Positions 33,413-33,657 of a stretch of 33,657 nucleotides of DNA are shown here, one piece after another. The notes beneath the pieces are model-generated. The model did not search any database. It worked only from the letters and a program-made list of their open reading frames with translations, and was not told the DNA's origin. Where the stretch lies: contig CALAHF010000173.1 of the NCBI GenBank assembly GCA_937891465.1, positions 1 to 33,657 on the forward strand. Direction: 5' to 3'. Within the stretch, counting starts at the first letter, position 1. Every line of letters begins with the position of its first letter. The stretch is from an uncultured Verrucomicrobiales bacterium (lineage in GTDB: Bacteria > Verrucomicrobiota > Verrucomicrobiia > Verrucomicrobiales > DEV007). The position numbers and the translations under genes were made by a program.

Positions 33413-33657
33413 CTGCCAGCACACAGCCGTCCAAATAAGTGTAAAAAGTCAGGCAACACCCAGTTGGCCAGGGGGATGCGGGTGGTTTTTTTGAGGCGTC
33501 ACGTTAGAAGTGACGGACGTCGGTCAAATCGCCTGCCTCGGTAGCTCTTGCTGTAATTTCCAAACCGTCTGTAATTGGAGCTGTGTCGTAAGGAAAATTC
33601 CTGAGTGGATCGCCTCGCGCTCAGGTAATTTTAAATTTTGATAAAATTGTTAAAAAT
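33413..33657. other. Right-end spacer
   Basis: No ORF supported. After the terminator there is a perfect small hairpin, CGTCAC-GTTAGAA-GTGACG (33497-33515). The last 30 bases are very A/T-rich and could hold a promoter for a gene beyond the window. Confidence 0.45.
33457..33492 (+). terminator. Probable terminator after the sulfotransferase gene
   Basis: CACCC (33457-33461) pairs with GGGTG (33480-33484), followed by G and a seven-T run (33486-33492). The loop is long (18 nt) but could pair further. It sits 45 bases after the stop. Confidence 0.5.

Overview
The window looks like the chromosome of a bacterium of the PVC group, most likely Verrucomicrobiota. The pointers are an SHD1-domain secreted protein, an iduronate-sulfatase-like arylsulfatase, a Tat-exported sugar isomerase, an AIM24 protein, an NYN-LOTUS protein and almost no Shine-Dalgarno sequences. 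This is inferred from gene content only; no phylogeny was run. I see no tRNA, rRNA, CRISPR array, prophage or transposase.

Layout. 1-1167: 5' part of a coiled-coil membrane protein (minus strand, runs off the window). 1486-3370: lipA convergent with a secreted esterase. 3445-4070: frameshifted class III nucleotide cyclase. 4161-9553: complete arginine operon argC-argJ-argB-argD-argF, glutamate to citrulline. 9614-11454: tight minus-strand operon of a 3-TM protein, a MIF-like tautomerase, a DUF1853 protein and a zinc-ribbon membrane protein. 11533-12883: LAB_N protein convergent and overlapping with a family 2 glycosyltransferase. 12995-14228: broken multi-spanning transporter. 14249-17041: trmD, a papain/C39-like exported protein, and prfB with its programmed +1 frameshift. 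17111-18487: small membrane protein and Tat-exported isomerase. 18488-19127: gene-poor gap with a small ORF remnant. 19128-22754: sulfatase with a VHL-beta-like tail, then rpsA with a strong terminator and an unusual structured leader. 22963-24729: membrane protein and SHD1 protein. 24741-26006: di-heme peroxidase split by a stop. 26151-28073: NYN-LOTUS protein, PmtA-like methyltransferase, 2-TM protein. 28181-29820: ParA and a decayed AIM24 gene. 29879-33412: DEVD-box helicase, DoxX-like protein, small unknown and sulfotransferase.

Three things stand out. First, a 43-bp palindromic repeat (two 21-bp inverted halves around one base, core ACCCTRTTG) occurs in four different intergenic spaces, with a fifth, direct-oriented pair beside one copy. 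Second, the window separates into intact core genes and several accessory genes carrying nonsense codons or 1-nt frameshifts; each in-frame stop sits where a Gln codon is one C-to-T transition away. Third, the rpsA leader can fold into a three-way junction closed by a 13-bp stem and ending in U8, 17 nt before the start codon.

All readings were made by eye. Domain names rest on motif recognition, not on a search.
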